Shown piece after piece: positions 1 through 9,574 of a stretch of 64,000 nt of DNA. Below the pieces are notes generated by a model. That model was not told where the DNA came from. It ran no database searches and was given only the letters and a program-made list of their open reading frames with translations. This DNA comes from VRUE01 sp963702955. Its GTDB lineage: Bacteria; Actinomycetota; Thermoleophilia; Solirubrobacterales; 70-9. The stretch is taken from positions 1,426,001 to 1,490,000 of the forward strand of contig OY969774.1 in NCBI GenBank assembly GCA_963702955.1. The letters are read 5' to 3'. Made by a program: the position numbers and the translations under genes. The stretch's first letter is position 1, and each line of letters begins with the position of its first letter.

Positions 1-2
1 CG

Positions 3-101
3 CGCACGCTCTCGACCTTCGTCTCCAGCGCGATCGATCTCGAAAAGGTCGTCTTCAACCCGACCTTCGGGCAGGATCTGACCAGCTTCCAGTTCAAGTA
101 G
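3..101 (+). CDS. C-terminus of ABC importer substrate-binding protein (partial)
   Basis: Only the last 32 codons and the TAG stop at 99-101 are in the window; the gene begins before base 1. The visible tail ends in NPTFGQDLTSFQFK, which fits the extreme C-terminus of family-5 extracellular solute-binding proteins of peptide importers. It precedes two permease and two ATPase genes on the same strand, the normal order for an oligopeptide/dipeptide operon. The 36-base gap to the next start suggests co-transcription. The product would be the extracytoplasmic, probably lipid-anchored, binding component. The assignment rests mostly on context. Confidence 0.65.
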   Translation, partial: RTLSTFVSSAIDLEKVVFNPTFGQDLTSFQFK

Positions 102-137
102 CCGGGGAGCCGCCGCGGCCGAGATCACAATAGGCCG

Positions 138-1154
138 GTGGCGGCCGAGTCCTCACCCTGGCGACTGGCGCTGAGGCGGTTGCGCCGCAACCGCGTGGCC
201 ATCGCCTTCCTCGCGCTGTTCGTCCTGATCGCCGCCTTCGTCCTCGCCGCACCGCTGTGGGCGGAAGATGTCGCCCACACCGGCCCCAACGCGACGCACA
301 CGCTGGAAAAGATCGAAGTCGGCGGCGAAAAGCGCGACGTCGTCAACCCCGAAGGCCAGCCGATCGGACCGGTCTGGCTCGGCGCCGACGGGCGGTTCTT
401 CCTCGGCGCCGACGGGCGGCTCGGCCGCGACGAGATGGTGCGGCTGATGTACGGCGGGCGCACCTCGCTCCTGATCGGCTTCGCCTCGGCGCTGATCACG
501 ACCCTGCTAGCCGTTTCCCTCGCCCTCCTGGCCGGCTACCGCCGCGGCTGGGTCGACACCCTGATCTCGCGGACGCTGGACGTGGTCTGGGCCTTCCCGG
601 TTCTGCTGCTGGCGATCGCCCTCGGCGTCGCCCTCGCCGTCGGCGGCCTGAAGGTCGGCCCGCTCGAGATCTCCGGCGGCTCGCTCTGGATTCCGATCCT
701 GATCATCGGCTTCGTGATGACGCCCTACATGGCGCGGCCGCTCCGCGGCGAGGTGCTCTCGCTGCGGGAGAAGGAGTTCGTCGAGGCGGCGGTCGCCCAG
801 GGGGCGGGACCGCTGCGGGTGATGCTCGGCGAGATCCTGCCCAACCTGCAGTCGACGATCATCGTCTTCTTCACCCTCAACATCGCCAACAACATGCTGC
901 TCGAGGCGGGCCTCTCGTTCCTCGGCGTCGGGGTGCAGCCGCCCAACGCCTCCTGGGGGTCGATGATCGCGACCGGCTTCGAACTGATCTCCACCGCGCC
1001 GCTGCTGACGATCGTCCCGGGCTCGATGATCCTGCTCACGGTCCTCTCGCTGAACGTCTTCGGCGACGGCCTGCGCGACGCGCTCGACCCGAAGTCGAAG
1101 CTGCGCCTGGAGGCGCACGCGGGCGTCGCCGAGCCGGAGGGCACGGCCGTCTGA
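138..1154 (+). CDS. Peptide-type ABC transporter permease (DppC/OppC-like)
   Basis: 338-residue inner-membrane permease starting at GTG 138. The N-terminus is a basic stretch followed by one membrane helix (about residues 20-40), as in OppC N-terminal domains. A hydrophilic extracytoplasmic segment of about 70 residues follows, then the five-helix core. The EAA loop that contacts the ATPases is visible as EAAVAQGAGPLRVMLGEILPN-type sequence near residues 215-235, with the conserved Gly. Its stop overlaps the next permease start (ATGA at 1152-1156), so the two are translationally coupled. The OppC-type gene precedes the OppB-type gene, the reverse of the common order. Substrate is inferred from family; nickel or sugar import is less likely. 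Confidence 0.9.
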   Translation: MAAESSPWRLALRRLRRNRVAIAFLALFVLIAAFVLAAPLWAEDVAHTGPNATHTLEKIEVGGEKRDVVNPEGQPIGPVWLGADGRFFLGADGRLGRDEMVRLMYGGRTSLLIGFASALITTLLAVSLALLAGYRRGWVDTLISRTLDVVWAFPVLLLAIALGVALAVGGLKVGPLEISGGSLWIPILIIGFVMTPYMARPLRGEVLSLREKEFVEAAVAQGAGPLRVMLGEILPNLQSTIIVFFTLNIANNMLLEAGLSFLGVGVQPPNASWGSMIATGFELISTAPLLTIVPGSMILLTVLSLNVFGDGLRDALDPKSKLRLEAHAGVAEPEGTAV

Positions 1155-2110
1155 TGGCCCGCTTCGCGCTGCGGCGCCTGCTGGGCATGGCGGCGGTGCT
1201 GTTCGCGGTCTCGGTGCTGACCTTCCTGATCTTCAACGTGATCCCCAACTCCGACCCGGCGGTGCGGCTGGCGGGGCGCAACCCGACTCCCCAGCTGGTC
1301 GCCGGCATCACCGAGGAATGGGGCTTCGACAAGTCGCTGCCGCAGCAGTACCTGACGATGATGGGGAAGATCTTCGGCGGCAGCGCGATCTCCTACACGA
1401 CGCGCGAAAACGTTGACGAACGGATCGTCGAAGGGATCCCCGCCACCTTCTCGCTCTGCCTCGGCGCCGCCGTCATCTGGATGTTCTTCGGGATCCTCTT
1501 CGGCTACCTCTCCGCGGTGCGGGCCGGAGGCATGCTCGACCGGGTGTTGACGATCGTCGCCGTCGCCGGGATCTCGATGCCGGTCTTCTGGCTGGCGGCG
1601 ATCCTGCTCAACTACCTGAGCTACAAGACCCAGCTCTTCCCCTCCGGGGAATACGTCGAATTCACGGCCGACCCGCTCGAATGGGCCTACCACCTGATCC
1701 TCCCCTGGACCACGCTGGCGATCCTCTACGTCGGCTTCTACAGCCGCGTCCTGCGCGCCAACATGCTCGACGCGATGAACGAGGACTACGTCCGCACCGC
1801 GCGGGCGAAGGGGCTGAGCGAGCGCCGGGTGATGACGCGCCACGTGCTGCGCAACTCGCTGATCCCGATCGTCACCCTTTTCGGCCTCGACGTCGGCGCG
1901 CTGCTCGGTGGCGCAATCCTGATCGAAGCGATCTTCAGCCTCAACGGCGTCGGCCAGTACGCCTACGAATCGCTGCGCAACTTCGACCTGCCGCCGATCA
2001 TGGCGATCACCCTGTTCGGCGCCTTCTTCGTCGTCCTCTTCAACGCCCTCGTCAACATCGCCTACGCGCGGCTCGACCCGCGGGTGCGACTCGGGGACTC
2101 GGCGCAGTGA
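1154..2110 (+). CDS. Peptide-type ABC transporter permease (DppB/OppB-like)
   Basis: 318-residue integral membrane protein. ATG 1154 is chosen because it overlaps the upstream TGA and gives the typical OppB start MARFALRRLL, in which a positively charged N-terminus leads into the first membrane helix. The frame is open further upstream, but that extension is only a shadow of the preceding gene. Six membrane helices are apparent, and an EAA-type loop lies near residues 205-225 (ARAKGLSERRV followed by LRNSLIPIV, a classic OppB signature). It pairs with the upstream permease to form the translocation pore of the importer. Confidence 0.92.
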   Translation: MARFALRRLLGMAAVLFAVSVLTFLIFNVIPNSDPAVRLAGRNPTPQLVAGITEEWGFDKSLPQQYLTMMGKIFGGSAISYTTRENVDERIVEGIPATFSLCLGAAVIWMFFGILFGYLSAVRAGGMLDRVLTIVAVAGISMPVFWLAAILLNYLSYKTQLFPSGEYVEFTADPLEWAYHLILPWTTLAILYVGFYSRVLRANMLDAMNEDYVRTARAKGLSERRVMTRHVLRNSLIPIVTLFGLDVGALLGGAILIEAIFSLNGVGQYAYESLRNFDLPPIMAITLFGAFFVVLFNALVNIAYARLDPRVRLGDSAQ

Positions 2111-2123
2111 GCGCGGAGGGACG

Positions 2124-3151
2124 GTGAGCGCGCCGCTGCTGAGCGTCCGCGACCTGCGGGTCGACTTCGCCACCGAAGGCGGGCCGGTGCAGGCGGTCGA
2201 CAGCGTCTCCTTCGACCTCTTGCCCGGCGAGGTGCTGGCGATCGTCGGCGAGTCGGGCGCGGGCAAGAGCGTCACCGCGCAGACGATCATCGGCCTGACC
2301 CGCTCGCCGAACGCACGGATCGAGGGCTCGGTCGAGATCGGCGGCGAGGAGCTGCTCGAGGCGAGCGAGGCGCAGCTGCGCCGCTTCCGCGGCGAGCGAA
2401 TCGGAATCGTCTTCCAGGACCCGATGACCTCGCTCAACCCCGTCTACCGGGTCGGCGAGCAGATCGCCGAGGCGATCCGCGCCCACCGGGACGAGAGCAA
2501 GCCGGAGGCGCGCAGGCGGGCGATCGAGCTGCTCGACTCGGTCGGCATCGCCGACGCCGAGCGCCGCGTCAACGACTACCCGCACGAGTTCTCCGGCGGG
2601 ATGCGGCAGCGGGCGATGATCGCGATGGCGCTGGCGCTCGAGCCCGACGTGCTGATCGCCGACGAGCCGACCACCGCCCTCGACGTGACGATCCAGGCGC
2701 AGATCCTCGACCTGCTGGCCCGGCTCAACCGCGAGCGCGAGTTGGCGACGATCCTGATCACCCACGACCTCGGCGTGGTCGCCGAAGTCGCCGACCGGGT
2801 GCTGGTGATGTACGCCGGGAAGGTGGTCGAGGAGGGAGCGCTCGACGAGATCTTCTACGACCCCCAGCACCCCTACACCTGGGGCCTGCTCGGCTCGCTG
2901 ACCCGGATCGACCGGCCGCGACCGCGGCGGCTGCCGCAGATCGGCGGCGCCCCGCCCTCGCTGCTCGACCTGCCGCCGGGCTGCGCCTTCCAGCCGCGCT
3001 GCCCGCACGCCTTCGACCGCTGTGCCGAGCCGCCGGGGCTGGACGCCCGCCTGCCCGAGGCGCCGGAGCACCGCGACCGCTGCCGGCTCGACCCCGAGCA
3101 GAAGCGCGAACGCCGCCAGGTCGGGGGCCGGATCGGCCTGGAGGAGCCGGC

Positions 3152-3155
<4 letters not shown>
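2124..3155 (+). CDS. Peptide ABC transporter ATP-binding protein (OppD/DppD-like)
   Basis: 343-residue cytoplasmic ATPase starting at GTG 2124 behind a GGAGGG ribosome site. Walker A GESGAGKS lies at residues 42-49; the ABC signature FSGGMRQR and Walker B VLIADEPT followed by the D-loop are clear. The C-terminal extension contains the CAFQPRCPHAFDRC cysteine cluster typical of OppD/DppD proteins, where it is thought to carry an Fe-S cluster. It would dimerise with the next gene product to power import. Start and stop overlap the next gene by ATGA, so the two ATPases are made in equal amounts. Confidence 0.94.
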
Positions 3156-4005
<850 letters not shown>

Positions 4006-4009
<4 letters not shown>

Positions 4010-4953
4010 GCCTGCCGCTCTCGCCACCGATCGCGCCGCAGCTGGCGCTGACCCGAAAGAAGCTGCCAGAGGACGGGGAGTGGGCCTACGAGCAGAAGCT
4101 CGACGGCTTCCGGGCGATCGTCTTCGTCAACGGCGGCGACGTCTACATCCAGTCGCGCGGCGCCAAATCGCTGGGCCGCTACTTCCCCGAGCTGCGCTTC
4201 GCGCCCGGCCGCTACGTGCTCGACGGCGAGCTGGTCATCCGCGACGCCGACGGCAAGCTCGAATTCGACGCCCTGCAGAGCCGCATCCACCCGGCCGAGT
4301 CGCGGATAACGCTGCTCGCGAAGGAGATCCCGGCCGGCTACGTCGCCTTCGACCTGCTCGCCGAGGAGGACGAGTCGCTGCTGGAGGCGCCGTTCGCCGA
4401 GCGGCGGGCGCGGCTCGAGGCGCTGGCCGAGCGCACCGGCGTCGAGCTGTCGGTCCTCTCGCGCGACACCGAGCAGGCCGAGGAGTGGCTGCGCAGCACC
4501 GAGGGGACGATGGCGAAGCAGCTCGACGCCCGCTACGAGCCCGGCAAGCGGCGCGGGATGGCGAAGGTCAAGCGCGAGCGCGAGATCGACTGCATCGTGA
4601 TGGGCTGGCGACCGGGCAAAGAGGAGGGGACGGTCGGCTCGCTGATCCTCGGGCTCTACGACGGCGACGAGCTGCGCTCGGTCGGCCACATCTCCGGCTT
4701 CAGCGCGGCGGCCAAACGGGCGATGCCCGAGATGCTGGCGCCGCTGGAGACGGGCCAGAGCGGCACCGCGGAGCCGAGCCGGTGGACCGGTGGGCGCGAC
4801 CTCGGGTGGGTCGCGTTGCGGCCCGAGCTGGTGATCGAAGTCGGCTATGACCACGCAGCTTCCGGCCGAATTCGGCACGGGGCTCGCTTCCGACGCTTCC
4901 GAGATGACAAAGCGCCTCGCGAGTGCACGTTCGATCTGTTGGACGAAGGCTAG
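4006..4953 (+). CDS. ATP-dependent DNA ligase (LigC/LigD-ligase-like)
   Basis: 315-residue single-polypeptide ligase with a GTG start at 4006 overlapping the transporter stop. Motif I EQKLDGFRA places the AMP-accepting lysine at residue 31. Downstream motifs of the nucleotidyltransferase fold (DGELV, AFDLL, KVKRERE with the motif V lysines) and a C-terminal OB-fold half (after about residue 195) are recognisable. It lacks primase and nuclease domains, so it resembles stand-alone LigC or the ligase module of LigD, used in actinobacterial end joining and short-patch repair. It converges on an SOS-box-controlled repair-type gene and shares a CTAG stop overlap with it (4950-4953). No Ku gene is in the window. 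Confidence 0.88.
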
Positions 4954-5939
4954 AAGAGCGAGTTCTGTGTAGGTGGGGGAGGAGCGGGGGTCTCCTGCTC
5001 CTCCCTACCGGCACGAGTCCTTCCCCACCCCTTGACGGCGCGGGTCACGCGGGAACGGAGGGGAGCTGGTAGGTAGGCCCGGCCGTTGGTGTAGAGCTGC
5101 TCGTAGCGGGGGATCAGGTCGGGGCGTTTGGCTTGCAGCCAGGCGAAGAAGACGTCTCTCACCTCGTCGCGGAGGTGGAGGGCTACGCCGCCCAGGAAGG
5201 TGGCGTTTGCTTCTTTGGCGCGGTCGACGATTGGTTGGACTTGGGCCGGGTCGTCGTTTATTCCCGGCATCAGCGGGGCTATGAGGACGCCGGAGTCGAT
5301 GCCTCGGCGGCGCAGCTCGGCTACGGCGTCGAGGCGGGCCGACGGGCTGGGGGTGTGCGGCTCGGTCGCCCGCCAGGCCCGCTCGTCGAGGGTCGGGACG
5401 GAGAGGTTCACGGAGACGGGCAGGCGCTTCGCCATGTGGGCGAAGATCTCGATGTCGCGGAGGACCAGCGGCGACTTGGTCAGCACCGATACCGGCGTCT
5501 CCGCCTGCTCCAGGGCGGCGAGGATCTCGGGCATCATCCGGTAGCGGCTCTCGACCCACTGGTAGGGGTCGGTGTTGGTCCCCAGCGCGACCAGCTCCCG
5601 CCGCCAGCTCGGCCTCGCCAGCTCGGCCCGCAGCAGCTCCGGCACGTTGACCTTGACGACGATCTCCCGCTCGAAGTCGCGCCCGGCGTTCAGGTCGAGA
5701 TAGGTATGGGTTCTCCTGGCGAAGCAGAAGACACAGGCATGCGTGCACCCTCGGTAGGGATTGATCGTCCAGCCGAATCCGTAGCGCCCGCCGGGCACGC
5801 GGTTCAGCGCCGAGCGGGCGCGGACCTCGTGGAAGTTGATCCCCATCGCCTCCGGGGCGTCGAAGGTGCGCACGACGGTACCGTCGCCGACACCCGGCAA
5901 CCGCAGGTCGTTCTCGACTCGCTGCTCGTCCCAGCGCAT
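4950..5939 (-). CDS. Rv2578c-family radical SAM protein (SplB-like)
   Basis: 329 residues from ATG 5939, which gives the family's usual MRW start; an in-frame ATG at 5957 would add six residues. The radical SAM cluster motif is CTHACVFC with cysteines at 65, 69 and 72, followed by the typical YLDLN, ALGTNTDPYQ and LTKSPLVLRDI segments. The family is related to spore photoproduct lyase, and mycobacterial Rv2578c is annotated as SplB-like; the substrate is unknown. An SOS-box palindrome covers the bases immediately before this start, so induction by DNA damage is likely. The N-terminal frame extension upstream is rejected because it runs antisense through the box into the upstream gene. Confidence 0.88.
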   Translation of the reverse strand: MRWDEQRVENDLRLPGVGDGTVVRTFDAPEAMGINFHEVRARSALNRVPGGRYGFGWTINPYRGCTHACVFCFARRTHTYLDLNAGRDFEREIVVKVNVPELLRAELARPSWRRELVALGTNTDPYQWVESRYRMMPEILAALEQAETPVSVLTKSPLVLRDIEIFAHMAKRLPVSVNLSVPTLDERAWRATEPHTPSPSARLDAVAELRRRGIDSGVLIAPLMPGINDDPAQVQPIVDRAKEANATFLGGVALHLRDEVRDVFFAWLQAKRPDLIPRYEQLYTNGRAYLPAPLRSRVTRAVKGWGRTRAGREEQETPAPPPPTQNSLF

Positions 5940-5958
5940 GCGAACATACGTTCGCATG
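5937..5958. promoter_or_regulatory. SOS box (LexA operator) at the radical SAM gene start
   Basis: The bases form a perfect inverted repeat with 9-base arms, CATGCGAAC and GTTCGCATG, around ATAC. The core CGAAC-N4-GTTCG is the mycobacterial/Bacillus-type LexA site. It lies in the 40-base gap between the upstream gene stop (5980) and the radical SAM start (5939) and overlaps the alternative upstream ATG. A site this close to the start implies a leaderless or very short-leader transcript blocked by LexA. lexA itself is outside the window. Confidence 0.82.
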
Positions 5959-5979
5959 ACGGTAGGACGGCAGCGGAAC

Positions 5980-6474
5980 TTAGATGCTGGAGCCTGTCTC
6001 GTCGCGCTTGAACGCTTCGAGCTGGGCGAGGGCTTTGGCCCGCGCTTTGGCTCGCAGGGGCGGCAGCAGGGCGACCAGGGTGCCGCTCGGGCCGAGCGCC
6101 TGCCGGGCCCAGCGGCGGAAGTCGAAATCGTCAACGTGGTCGGCGATCAGGCCGTCGGCGAAGCGAAAGCTCGCCTGGATGTCGTTGACCACGGGGCGGC
6201 CGGTCGAGAACGTGTAGCGGGCGATCCAGTGGGCCGAGCCGGACGTCTCGTCGGCCTCGTGCTCGCGCAGCTCGATCTCGAGGTCGGTGGCGCGGCTGGT
6301 CAGCATCCGCCACATCGCGCCGACGTCGGCCCCCTGGAGGTCGCCGAAAGCCGGGTCGTGGAAATGGGCGTCCGGCGCGTAGCAGGCCGTCATCGCAGCG
6401 CCGTTGCACTGGCCGAAGGCCTCGTAGAAGCGCTCGATGGTCTCGCGGTTCGCCTCTGCACCCACGCCGTCCAC
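5980..6474 (-). CDS. NTF2-like / SnoaL-type protein
   Basis: 164 residues, GTG start 6474. The N-terminal pattern NRETIERFYEAFGQCNGAAMTACYAPDAHFHDPAFGDL is the standard opening of SnoaL-like NTF2-fold proteins: a helix, a short loop, then the strand with the HFHDP cluster lining the cavity. Residues 1-125 cover the cone-shaped fold, and a basic Ala/Arg-rich helix makes up the C-terminus. Members are small polyketide cyclases, isomerases or ligand-binding proteins, and catalysis cannot be assigned from sequence. It lies upstream of the radical SAM gene on the same strand but the SOS box separates them. A divergent efflux gene starts 65 bases away. Confidence 0.8.
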   Translation of the reverse strand: MDGVGAEANRETIERFYEAFGQCNGAAMTACYAPDAHFHDPAFGDLQGADVGAMWRMLTSRATDLEIELREHEADETSGSAHWIARYTFSTGRPVVNDIQASFRFADGLIADHVDDFDFRRWARQALGPSGTLVALLPPLRAKARAKALAQLEAFKRDETGSSI

Positions 6475-6538
6475 CCTAGCCGCTTCCCGCAGATCTCGAG
6501 ACGAAGGCGAGTGCGAGCCACCTGCTACCGTAATTAAC

Positions 6539-8077
6539 GTGAACGTAAGAAATAGGTTCTCGGGCGTGGTCGGGGTCGAGGCCGACCACGAGCACTACAA
6601 GTGGTGGGCGCTGACCTGCACCAGCCTCGGGATGCTGCTGGTGGCGACCAACTCGGGCACGCTGATCATCGCCCTGCCCGACCTCGAGCGCTCGCTCGGC
6701 ACCAGCCTGCTGGAACTGGTCTGGGTGATCCTCGCCTACATGATCGCCTCGACCGTGCTGGTCCTCACCGCGGGCCGGCTCTCCGACCTGTTCGGCCGCA
6801 AGCGGGCCTTCGTCGGCGCCTTCGGGGTCTTCGCCGTCGCCTCGCTCGGCGCCGGCTTCTCGGCCGACGGCACCCAGCTGATCCTCTGGCGGATCCTGCA
6901 AGGCATCGGCGGCGCCTTCATCTTCGCCAACGGCCCGGCCCTGGTCACCGACGCCTTCCCGCGCGAGCAGCTCGGGCTGGCGATGGGGACCAACACGATG
7001 GTCGCCGCGATCGGCCTGGTGATCGGCCCCGTGCTCGGCGGCGCCCTGGTGGCGATCGCCTGGCAGTGGGTCTTCTGGTTCAACGTCCCCCTGGCCCTCG
7101 CCGGCGCCGCCTGGGGCGCCCTGATCCTGCGCGATCTCTCACGCCGCGACACCGTTCGCGGCTTCGACCTGGCCGGCACGCTGACCTTCGTCATCGGCCT
7201 CACCGGGCTCGTCTACGGGATCTCACGCGGCGGCATCTCCGGCTGGAACGACACGCTGGTGATCGCCGGCCTGGTCCTCGCCGTCGTGCTGCTGCCGCTG
7301 TTCGTCCTGATCGAGCACCGCGGCCGGGCGCCGATGCTCGACCTCTCGATCTTCCGCAACCGAATGTTCGCCGCGGCGACCGGCGCCGCCTTCATCAACG
7401 GGCTCTCCCGTTTCGCCCTGATGTTCATCTTCGTCTTCTACTTCCAGGGCGCCCAGGGCGACGACCCGATCACCGCCGGGATCAAGCTGGCGCCGATGGC
7501 GCTGGGCATGCTGGTCGCTTCTCCGCTCGCCGGCATCTGGGCCGACCGCCACGGATCGCGGACGCTGGCGGCGCTGGGAATGCTGGTCAGCGGCGTCGCG
7601 CTCGCGCTGATGACCACCCTGCAGGCCGACAGCCCCTACTGGCAGAGCATGCTCTGGCTGGCCCTGGTCGGGGTCGGCTCGGGGATGTTCAACTCGCCCA
7701 ACACCGCGGCGATGATGGGCGCGGTCCCGGTCAACCGCCGCGGCATCGCCGCCGGCGCCCGCACGATGCTGCAGAACACCGGCGCGGTGATCTCGATCGC
7801 CTTCGTCCTCGCCGTGGTCACGGCCGCGGTGCCGAAGCCGGTCCTGTTCGCGATCTTCTCCGGCCTCGCCGCCGGCCTCTCCAGCGCTCAACTGCAGCCG
7901 TTCATCGACAACATGCACACCGCTCTCTGGGTGCTGGCGATCGTCTCCGCGATCGGCGCCGGCGTCTCGATGCTGCGGCCGGCGCACACGACCGCCCCCG
8001 CGCCCGAGCGCGACCGCGTCCCCCCCGCCCGCGCCTTCGAGGAGGCGATCGCCGAGGAGATCGAGGCGACTCCGTGA
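6539..8077 (+). CDS. MFS drug efflux transporter (DHA2, 14-TM type)
   Basis: 512-residue proton-coupled exporter. GTG 6539 is the best start: it precedes the first membrane helix by about 30 residues and sits in an AT-rich promoter-like patch (6528-6551); in-frame sequence upstream belongs to the divergent gene region. Motif A appears as GRLSDLFGRKR in loop 2-3 and motif C-like glycine-rich sequence GLVIGPVLGG in helix 5, with about 14 helices overall, typical of EmrB/QacA-like DHA2 pumps. The last codons overlap the next gene, a MerR regulator (GTGA). This arrangement suggests drug-inducible efflux with self-regulation. Confidence 0.9.
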   Translation: MNVRNRFSGVVGVEADHEHYKWWALTCTSLGMLLVATNSGTLIIALPDLERSLGTSLLELVWVILAYMIASTVLVLTAGRLSDLFGRKRAFVGAFGVFAVASLGAGFSADGTQLILWRILQGIGGAFIFANGPALVTDAFPREQLGLAMGTNTMVAAIGLVIGPVLGGALVAIAWQWVFWFNVPLALAGAAWGALILRDLSRRDTVRGFDLAGTLTFVIGLTGLVYGISRGGISGWNDTLVIAGLVLAVVLLPLFVLIEHRGRAPMLDLSIFRNRMFAAATGAAFINGLSRFALMFIFVFYFQGAQGDDPITAGIKLAPMALGMLVASPLAGIWADRHGSRTLAALGMLVSGVALALMTTLQADSPYWQSMLWLALVGVGSGMFNSPNTAAMMGAVPVNRRGIAAGARTMLQNTGAVISIAFVLAVVTAAVPKPVLFAIFSGLAAGLSSAQLQPFIDNMHTALWVLAIVSAIGAGVSMLRPAHTTAPAPERDRVPPARAFEEAIAEEIEATP

Positions 8078-8388
8078 GCGCCGAGACCCCGAAGGGCGGC
8101 CTGCGGATCGGCGACGTGGCGAAGCTGGCCGGCACCACGCCCCGGACGATCCGCTACTACGAGGAGATCGGCCTGCTGCCCGCGGCCGGCGACCGCGAGC
8201 CGGGCGTCCATCGCACCTACGACGCAGCCGACGTCGAACGGCTGACCGAGCTGCTGCGCCTCAAGGACCTGCTCGGCGTCTCGCTGGAGGAGCTGAAGGA
8301 GCTGCACACCGGCAAGCTGCTCGAGCTGGTGCGCCGTCGGCGCGAGGAGATCGCGAAGCTGGAGCAGGAACTGCTGGCGAAGCGCTAG
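8074..8388 (+). CDS. MerR-family transcriptional regulator
   Basis: 104 residues, GTG start overlapping the efflux pump stop. Residues 9-80 are a MerR winged-helix DNA-binding domain: LRIGDVAKLAGTTPRTIRYYEEIGLLP, then the wing and second helix-turn-helix (TYDAADVERLTELLRLKDLLGVSLEEL). A short coiled-coil helix for dimerisation follows, and there is no separate effector-binding domain. Co-translation with the pump suggests it controls that operon, probably by twisting an over-spaced promoter upstream of 6539. The effector is unknown. Confidence 0.9.
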   Translation: MSAETPKGGLRIGDVAKLAGTTPRTIRYYEEIGLLPAAGDREPGVHRTYDAADVERLTELLRLKDLLGVSLEELKELHTGKLLELVRRRREEIAKLEQELLAKR

Positions 8389-8401
8389 CGGGTCCAGAAC
8401 C

Positions 8402-9574
8402 TCATACGCTCTGCTCCTCGAAGTGCTTGCTGAGCATCGTCACCTGGCCCTGGTAGTTGGAGCCGAGGTCCGCTCCGTATAGCCGCTCGGCCGGGGCGCT
8501 GGTCCGCTCCAAGGCCAGCTTGCAGACCGGCTGGCGGTGCTCGACCATGAAGGAGACGTCGCGGGCGCGCACCTCGAGCGCCGCACGGCTGCCGTGCCGC
8601 CCGCCGACCGGGTCATAGCCGAAGCCGGGGTCGAAGAAGCCGGCGTAGTGGGTGCGCAGCTCGCCGGCGGTCGGGTCGTAGGCCATCATCTCGGCGGCGA
8701 TCTGCGGCGGGATGCAGACGCCCTCGGCCGAGAGCAGCAGGTAGAAGATCTCCGGCTCGAGCACGATCCGCCCGCCCGGCTCGGGGTAGACCGGGTCCCA
8801 GTAGTCGGTCCAGCGGTAGGCGCGGATCCGAGAGAGGTCGATCGGCAGGCTGTTCTTCTTCGCCCGGTAGCCGACGATGCGGTCGCTCGGCCCGGAGAGG
8901 TCGACGCTGAGGAAGAGGCCGTCGGCGAGCGCCAGCTCCGACTCGCGCAGGGCGTGCGAGTCGAGGTAGAGCAGCGGGAACTCGTCCTGCAGGTCGCGGA
9001 TCTCGGCGTCGCTCAGCCGCACCTCGCCGTGGGCCAGCCGCAGCTGGTTGAGCGAGAGGCCGGTCTGCACCTGGATCGCGAACGAGCGCGGCACGACCTC
9101 GAGGTAGAGCCGCCCGCGGTAGCCGGGGCGGATCTCGTCGAAGCGGTGGTGGCGGTCGGTCAGCACCCTGGTGAAGACGTCGAGCCGCCCGGTCGAGCTC
9201 TTCGGGTTGGCCTTCGCCCGCACGTCATCGGGCAGCGCCAGCTCCTCGATCAGCGGCACCAGGTACGGGCGGTCGCGCTCCAGCACCGCGCCGTCGCGCA
9301 GGTCAACCCTCTGGAAGGCGAGCCCCTCGATCTTCTCCTCGACCGTCGATTCGACGTCGGGGAGGAAGCTGCAGCGCAGCGCCCAGGCGAAGTCGCCCAG
9401 CCGCAGGTCGATGCTGGCGGGCTGGATCGACTCGGGCCGGATCCGGTACTCGCCGGAGCTGACCCATTCCGCCTCGACCGCCTCGCTCAGCGCCTGCGAG
9501 GGCAGCACCCCGGCACTCGCCAGGGACCCCGCCGCCGCAGCCTGGCGCTCGGCCGCTCTCGCCGCATCGCTCAT
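8402..9574 (-). CDS. dcd: 2'-deoxycytidine 5'-triphosphate deaminase (double-domain)
   Basis: 390 residues, about twice the usual Dcd length, fitting the fused two-domain family (DCD N and C halves, PF06559). Both halves carry trimeric dUTPase/Dcd-fold motifs: an N-terminal PASIDLRLGD strand, ANPKSSTGRLDVFTRV with the nucleotide-site serine/arginine, and in the second half THYAGFFDPGFG, the counterpart of the AGFIDPGF motif. The enzyme converts dCTP to dUTP for thymidylate synthesis. ATG 9574 overlaps the stop of the upstream TetR gene (TGA at 9571-9573), so the enzyme is in an operon with that regulator. Such coupling of Dcd to a TetR protein is uncommon. Confidence 0.88.
   Translation of the reverse strand: MSDAARAAERQAAAAGSLASAGVLPSQALSEAVEAEWVSSGEYRIRPESIQPASIDLRLGDFAWALRCSFLPDVESTVEEKIEGLAFQRVDLRDGAVLERDRPYLVPLIEELALPDDVRAKANPKSSTGRLDVFTRVLTDRHHRFDEIRPGYRGRLYLEVVPRSFAIQVQTGLSLNQLRLAHGEVRLSDAEIRDLQDEFPLLYLDSHALRESELALADGLFLSVDLSGPSDRIVGYRAKKNSLPIDLSRIRAYRWTDYWDPVYPEPGGRIVLEPEIFYLLLSAEGVCIPPQIAAEMMAYDPTAGELRTHYAGFFDPGFGYDPVGGRHGSRAALEVRARDVSFMVEHRQPVCKLALERTSAPAERLYGADLGSNYQGQVTMLSKHFEEQSV

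Noticed and set aside
257..1153. In-frame extension of the OppB-type permease upstream to 257
   Set aside because: The extension is an Arg-rich shadow of the upstream permease; the ATG at 1154 overlapping the TGA gives the standard family start.
6528..6551. Possible MerR operator dyad before the MFS gene
   Set aside because: The region is AT-rich with ACGT repeats, but the arms match at only about half the positions, so I do not list it as an operator.
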